This document shows positions 5,224 to 9,608 of a stretch of DNA of 9,608 bases, piece by piece. The translations under genes were made by a program, and so were the position numbers. Numbering within the stretch: the stretch's first letter is position 1; every line of letters begins with the position of its first letter. The DNA is from CAYUXF01 sp964448755 (GTDB lineage Bacteria; Margulisbacteria; Termititenacia; Termititenacales; CAYUXF01). The stretch lies in the NCBI GenBank assembly GCA_964448755.1, contig CAYUXF010000059.1, forward strand, positions 1 through 9,608, given 5' to 3'. The notes beneath the pieces are model-generated. The model was not told the origin of the DNA. It made no database searches and saw nothing but the letters and a program-made list of their open reading frames with translations.

Positions 5224-7845
5224 TCACTGTTCTTCGTTCACGCCACAGCATTTTTTGTATTTTTTTCCAGAACCGCAAGGACAGGGATCGTTGCGCCCGG
5301 TTTTATCAACATGAACAGGCGCCTGTTTTTTCTCACCGACAGCGGCAGCCTGCTGTCTCTGCGGCGCAAAGCCATGACTATTGAGATCGCCACCCTGAAA
5401 GTTCATATTCATAATGCGCTGGGCTTCATAACTCATTGGCGCCTGATGTACGATCTCCACTTTAAAAATGGCAGCAGTAACATCTTCTTCCACCTGCGCC
5501 AGCATTGCTTCAAACATTTTAAAGCCTTCTATTTTATACTCTACCAGCGGATCTTTTTGGCCATAAGCGCGCAAGCCAATACCCTCACGCAAAGCATCCA
5601 TATTCTTTAAATGATCTATCCACTTAGTATCAACTTCTCTTAAGATAATTATTTTTAAAACTTCGTCCAATAACTCAGCACCGTAGCGTCTGAGTTTCTC
5701 TTCATATTTATTAAGCGCGGCGGCAAAAAGGAGTTCCACCATCTCTTCTTTTTTCTTAAGCCCGCTCAGCATCTCCTTAATAGCTTGAACCGGAAAAATA
5801 TCATTGACCGCTTTATCAAACTCGGCCCAATTCAACTCTTCGCGCGGTAATTCCTCAGGAACATAGATATCAACGATCCGGCTTAAGGTATTTTTAATTG
5901 ACTCTTCCAGTTTCTCGCGCAGCTCTTTCTTCTCTAAAATATTGCGCCGTAATAAATAAATGGTATTGCGCTGACGGTTCATGACATCATCATATTCTAA
6001 AACCTGTTTACGCATAGAAAAATGATATTGCTCCACTTTCTTTTGCGCACGCGCTATCGACTTAGTTATCAAGCCGTGTTCAATAGGCGTATCCTCAGGA
6101 ATACCCAAGGTATTCATAACGCTAATGATCCGCTGACCGCCAAAGATCCGCATTAGATCATCTTCTAAAGAAATATAAAAACGCGAGGAACCGGCATCGC
6201 CCTGCCGGCCGCTGCGGCCGCGCAACTGGTTGTCGATCCGGCGGGATTCATGACGACTGGTGCCGATAACATGCAAACCGCCGAGGTCTTTAACGCCTTC
6301 ACCTAAAACAATATCGGTACCGCGTCCCGCCATATTAGTAGCGATCGTTACAGAATTTTTTTGGCCAGCTAATTTAATAATTTCCGCTTCTTGCTCATGA
6401 TACTTAGCATTCAAAACACTGTGACGGACTGTCATTTTTTTTAACAACTCCGAAAGATATTCGGAATCTTCAATAGAAATAGTACCGGCTAATACCGGCT
6501 GACCTTTTTCGTATTTTTCTTTAATCTCTTTAGCAACCGCCTTAAATTTTTCTCTTTTAGATTTATAAATAACATCGCTGTGGTCCTGCCGGACAACCGG
6601 CATATTGGTAGGGATCTCAAAAACTTCCAAATTATATATTTTGGCAAATTCCGCCGCCTCAGTAGCCGCTGTGCCGGTCATGCCAGCTAGTTTGTTGAAC
6701 ATCCTAAAATAATTTTGAAATGTAATACTGGCCAAAGTCTGCGACTCGCTCTGGATATTTACCCCCTCTTTGGCCTCAATGGCCTGGTGCAGCCCTTCGC
6801 TGTAACGGCGGCCGATCATTAAACGGCCGGTAAATTCATCAACAATAAGAACCTCGCCGTCTTTAACTACGTAATCTACCTCTTTTTTAAAAAGATGCAG
6901 CGCCTTTAACGACTGTACTAAGATCTGCGCCACTTCCATGTTTTGAATATCGTAAATAGATTCTATGCCCAATAATTTTTCCGCTTTTTCAATACCCTGC
7001 TCGGTTAAGGCAACATGCTTAGATTTTTCTTCTATCGTAAAGTCCCTGTACTCATCGGGCTCGTTGGCCTCGGCAGCTTTCTTTTCATCCAAATGCTTGC
7101 CGGGCTTTAATTGACGGGCAATTTTAATAACTTCTCTAAACTTATCTGTATTATCATCCACCTGACCGGAAATGATCAGCGGCGTACGCGCTTCATCAAT
7201 TAAAATAGAATCAACTTCATCAACAATAGCGTAATTTAAATGACGCTGAACAACATGTTCAATATCTGAAGCCATATTGTCTCTTAAATAGTCAAAGCCA
7301 AATTCGTTATTGGTCCCATAAGTAATATCACAGGCATAGGCGCTTTTTTTATCTTCCGGGTCCATATTGGCCTGAATAACACCAACGGTTAAGCCTAAAA
7401 AGCGGTAAATATTGCCCATCCACTCCGAGTCACGTTTGGCCAGATAATCGTTAACCGTTACAACAAAAACACCTTTTTCCGTTAAGGCATTGAGGTAAAC
7501 AGCCAGTGTCGCCACCAAAGTCTTTCCTTCACCGGTCTTCATCTCGGCAATATTACCTTCATGCAGGATCATGCCGCCAATTAACTGCACATCAAAATGG
7601 CGCATATTTAAAACACGCTTACTGGCCTCTCTAACTACGGCAAAAACTTCCGGCAAAAGATCGTCGAGCGTTTTACCGGCAGCAAGCTGCTGTTTAAAAT
7701 AGGTTGTTTTGGCTTGGAGCTCTTCATCTGAAAGCGCTGATATTTGAGGTTCCAGAGAATTAATTAATTCTACTTTTTCTTCATATTTTTTTAATCTGGA
7801 GCGGGAAGACTTCCCGGTAATTTTTAATAATAATTCTGTTAACAT
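5224..7845 (-). CDS. secA: Protein translocase subunit SecA (ATPase motor)
   Basis: 873 aa, full length. SecA binds preproteins and drives them through the SecYEG channel by ATP hydrolysis at the cytoplasmic membrane. Visible elements in order are Walker A MKTGEGKT (102-109), TNNEFGFDYLRDNM (178-191), DEVD helicase box (209-212), the preprotein-binding region after about 220, VDEFTGRLMIGRRYSEG (335-351), GMTGTAATE (388-396), TNMAGRGTDI (503-512) and RIDNQLRGRSGRQGD (536-550). These are followed by the scaffold and wing region and a C-terminal zinc motif with cysteines 855, 857, 866 and 867 (CxC-x8-CC). The zinc tail usually contacts SecB or lipids. AAGGCGG precedes the ATG at good spacing. 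It follows pyrG by 43 nt with no terminator and is followed by the hairpin region before prfB. secA-prfB order is also found in Bacillus subtilis. Confidence 0.98.
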   Translation of the reverse strand: MLTELLLKITGKSSRSRLKKYEEKVELINSLEPQISALSDEELQAKTTYFKQQLAAGKTLDDLLPEVFAVVREASKRVLNMRHFDVQLIGGMILHEGNIAEMKTGEGKTLVATLAVYLNALTEKGVFVVTVNDYLAKRDSEWMGNIYRFLGLTVGVIQANMDPEDKKSAYACDITYGTNNEFGFDYLRDNMASDIEHVVQRHLNYAIVDEVDSILIDEARTPLIISGQVDDNTDKFREVIKIARQLKPGKHLDEKKAAEANEPDEYRDFTIEEKSKHVALTEQGIEKAEKLLGIESIYDIQNMEVAQILVQSLKALHLFKKEVDYVVKDGEVLIVDEFTGRLMIGRRYSEGLHQAIEAKEGVNIQSESQTLASITFQNYFRMFNKLAGMTGTAATEAAEFAKIYNLEVFEIPTNMPVVRQDHSDVIYKSKREKFKAVAKEIKEKYEKGQPVLAGTISIEDSEYLSELLKKMTVRHSVLNAKYHEQEAEIIKLAGQKNSVTIATNMAGRGTDIVLGEGVKDLGGLHVIGTSRHESRRIDNQLRGRSGRQGDAGSSRFYISLEDDLMRIFGGQRIISVMNTLGIPEDTPIEHGLITKSIARAQKKVEQYHFSMRKQVLEYDDVMNRQRNTIYLLRRNILEKKELREKLEESIKNTLSRIVDIYVPEELPREELNWAEFDKAVNDIFPVQAIKEMLSGLKKKEEMVELLFAAALNKYEEKLRRYGAELLDEVLKIIILREVDTKWIDHLKNMDALREGIGLRAYGQKDPLVEYKIEGFKMFEAMLAQVEEDVTAAIFKVEIVHQAPMSYEAQRIMNMNFQGGDLNSHGFAPQRQQAAAVGEKKQAPVHVDKTGRNDPCPCGSGKKYKKCCGVNEEQ

Positions 7846-7888
7846 GTCAAAACCGCCTTATTAAATGTTTTATCGCTTGAATTTAAGG

Positions 7889-9511
7889 TCAAAAAGAGGC
7901 TGCGATAGCCTGAACAAAGCTGTTGAACATGGGGTGCGGATTGCCCGGCCGCGACTTAAATTCCGGATGATACTGCGAGGCCAGAAAAAATTTATGGTCG
8001 GGCAGTTCAATAACCTCAACTAAATTGCCGTCTGGCGAAGTGCCGGAAAAGACCAGCCCTTTTTCGCTCAACATTTTTCTGTATTCATTATTAACTTCCC
8101 AGCGATGACGATGACGCTCTGAAATAAGTTCAGCGCCGTAAACTTCACTTAACAGCGTCCCTTTACTCACCTTACAGGGATAAGCACCTAAGCGCATTGT
8201 GCCACCTTTTTCGGTAACATCATGCTGTTCTTCCATTAAAGCAATTACCGGGTGCGGGGTTTTTTCATTGAATTCTGTTGAGTGGGCCCCTTTTAAACCG
8301 CAGACGTTGCGGGCAAATTCAATTACCGAGGTCTGCATACCAAGGCAGAGACCAAGAAAAGGGATATTATTTTCTCTGGCATACTGAATGGTTTTAATTT
8401 TTCCCTCTACGCCGCGATCGCCAAACCCGCCGGGGACAATAACACCAGACACATCTTTTAAGAGCTCCGGCAGCTGATAACTGGCATCGTTTTCCAGGGT
8501 TTCGGTATTGATCCACTTAATTACCGGTTTAATATCATTGGCCACACAGGCATGTTTAACGGACTCCACTATCGAGATATAAGCGTCTTCCAAAGAGACA
8601 TATTTGCCGGCAATAGCAATAGTCGCCTCGCGTTTACAATTGCTCATTTTGCTGACATAAGCTTCCCAATCAGCGAGATCTGAGCCGTTTTCAGGAGTAA
8701 CATCCAGACAGTTAAAAACGACATCGGCGATCTGGGCATCTCTCAGCATTAGAGGGATCTCGTAAATAGATGAAGCATCATGCATGCCAATGACCGCCTC
8801 TGGTCTGACATCGCAGAACAGCGCTATTTTCTGGCGAAGTTCTTTTTTTAATTTTCCTTTGGAACGACAGACAATAATATCGGGGTGAATACCGATAGCC
8901 CGCAACTCTTTAACCGAGTGCTGTGTCGGCTTGGTCTTATACTCATTGGTCGTATCAAGATGAGGAACCAGCGTACAGTGCACATTTATAGAATTCTCGC
9001 GCGGTATCTCATTTTTAAATTGTCTAATCGCCTCAATAAAAGGGAGCGATTCAATATCGCCAATTGTCCCGCCAACCTCCACGATCATAAAATCGGGATT
9101 TTTCTCTTTGGCGGCATTATAAATACGGGCCTTAATTTCGTTAGTAATATGCGGAATTACCTGCACGGTAGCGCCAAGATAATCGCCGCGGCGCTCTTTG
9201 GCAATTACTGTCGAATAAACCGAACCGGAAGTGACATTGTTCCATTGCGATAAAGGAACATCAATAAAACGCTCATAATGGCCAAGGTCAAGATCGGTCT
9301 CGGCGCCATCGTCGGTGACGAACACTTCGCCGTGCTGATACGGTGACATTGTGCCGGGGTCAACGTTGATATAGGGGTCCATTTTTTGCATGGTCACAGA
9401 AAAGCCATAAGATTCCAGCAAGCGGCCAAGTGAAGCGGCGGTGATCCCTTTTCCTAACGAAGAAACTACTCCACCCGTAACAAAAATAAATTTCGTCTTG
9501 CTTTTCGGCAT
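7889..9511 (-). CDS. pyrG: CTP synthase (glutamine hydrolysing)
   Basis: 540 aa, close to the 545 of E. coli. It makes CTP from UTP, ATP and glutamine as the last step of pyrimidine nucleotide synthesis, in the cytoplasm as a tetramer. The N-terminal amidoligase half (about 1-270) has FVTGGVVSSLGKG (10-22) with P-loop Lys21, DPYINVDPGTMSPYQHGEVFV (45-65), LGHYERF (76-82) and EVGGTIGDIES (145-155). The C-terminal class I glutaminase half has the nucleophile Cys389 in GLCLGMQ (387-393) and His515 and Glu517 in SQYHPEF. All key residues are present. The ribosome site AGAAGGG lies 6 nt before the ATG, and a clear promoter lies about 55 nt upstream. secA follows on the same strand. The leader lacks the G-run start and terminator hairpin of the Bacillus CTP-sensing attenuator. 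Confidence 0.98.
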   Translation of the reverse strand: MPKSKTKFIFVTGGVVSSLGKGITAASLGRLLESYGFSVTMQKMDPYINVDPGTMSPYQHGEVFVTDDGAETDLDLGHYERFIDVPLSQWNNVTSGSVYSTVIAKERRGDYLGATVQVIPHITNEIKARIYNAAKEKNPDFMIVEVGGTIGDIESLPFIEAIRQFKNEIPRENSINVHCTLVPHLDTTNEYKTKPTQHSVKELRAIGIHPDIIVCRSKGKLKKELRQKIALFCDVRPEAVIGMHDASSIYEIPLMLRDAQIADVVFNCLDVTPENGSDLADWEAYVSKMSNCKREATIAIAGKYVSLEDAYISIVESVKHACVANDIKPVIKWINTETLENDASYQLPELLKDVSGVIVPGGFGDRGVEGKIKTIQYARENNIPFLGLCLGMQTSVIEFARNVCGLKGAHSTEFNEKTPHPVIALMEEQHDVTEKGGTMRLGAYPCKVSKGTLLSEVYGAELISERHRHRWEVNNEYRKMLSEKGLVFSGTSPDGNLVEVIELPDHKFFLASQYHPEFKSRPGNPHPMFNSFVQAIAASF

Positions 9512-9565
9512 TTTAAACCCTTCTTTGATATTAATTAAACCCGGATAATAATAACAGGTTTACCA

Positions 9566-9594
9566 AGTATAACTCAGCGCCAAAACTCAGGCAA
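9566..9594 (-). promoter_or_regulatory. Sigma-70-type promoter of pyrG (and probably secA)
   Basis: On the minus strand TTGCCT (9594-9589, 4 of 6 to the -35 consensus) and TATACT (9571-9566, 5 of 6 to the -10 consensus) are separated by exactly 17 bp. Transcription would start near 9560, leaving a leader of about 50 nt before the pyrG ATG. This is the best promoter match I found in the non-coding parts of the window. Confidence 0.7.
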
Positions 9595-9608
9595 GGGTGT
9601 GTTTAAAT

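Noticed and set aside
5311..5610. Plus-strand open frame of 99 codons opposite the secA 3' end
   Set aside because: It lies wholly inside secA on the opposite strand, has no ribosome site or recognisable protein features, and looks like a shadow of the secA reading frame.
7846..7888. Possible promoter or terminator between pyrG and secA
   Set aside because: No inverted repeat and no paired -35/-10 boxes seen in these 43 nt; only the secA ribosome site AAGGCGG is clear.
8885..9253. Plus-strand open frame of 122 codons opposite pyrG
   Set aside because: Fully antisense to a strongly conserved pyrG region; composition and lack of motifs fit a shadow frame.
9536..9562. Inverted repeat TAAACC/GGTTTA in the pyrG leader
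   Set aside because: Only 6 mostly A-T pairs around a 15-nt loop and no T-run after it; too weak to claim as attenuator or operator.
1..9608. CRISPR array, tRNA, rRNA, insertion sequence or phage genes
   Set aside because: No regularly spaced repeats, tRNA-like folds, transposase motifs or terminal inverted repeats were seen; the window is continuous core genes.

Overview
The window is a dense, single-strand bacterial housekeeping region. All six complete genes and one truncated gene lie on the minus strand, so transcription order runs from high to low coordinates: pyrG, secA, prfB, a DUF5693-type membrane protein, csaB, a WecG/TagA/CpsF-type glycosyltransferase, and the start of acpS, which runs off the left end. 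No believable protein-coding gene lies on the plus strand. Base composition is moderately AT-rich with many A and T runs. TGA is a true stop (it ends pyrG and secA) and a full RF2 gene is present, so the code is standard. The secA-prfB adjacency and the DUF5693-csaB-tagA cassette recall Firmicutes. The SecA text around the Walker A motif also resembles cyanobacterial and deltaproteobacterial versions. An uncultured lineage such as Margulisbacteria/WOR-1 is possible, but the sequence alone does not settle the phylum.

Right part (5224-9608): pyrG (CTP synthase) has a well-formed sigma-70-type promoter just upstream and is followed after 43 nt by secA (preprotein translocase ATPase), with no terminator between them. 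Middle (5009-5223): a 215-nt non-coding stretch holds two stem-loops with different stems but nearly the same C-rich loop, a strong U-tract on the plus-strand side of the second one, and a 12-bp direct repeat. It looks like either a bidirectional terminator region or a small plus-strand RNA, and it is the most unusual part of the window. Left part (1-5008): prfB (RF2) needs a programmed +1 frameshift at a site identical to the one I recall from E. coli. It is followed, with gaps of 0-27 nt, by the three cell-surface genes and acpS.

In functional terms, nucleotide supply (CTP), secretion (SecA) and translation termination (RF2) sit next to an envelope module. That module combines a polytopic membrane protein, a pyruvyl transferase of the type that modifies cell-wall polymers for SLH-domain binding, and an N-acetylmannosamine-type glycosyltransferase that would act early in building such a polymer. 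The last gene, acpS, activates acyl carrier protein. The tight spacing suggests prfB to acpS are made as one transcript with translational coupling.
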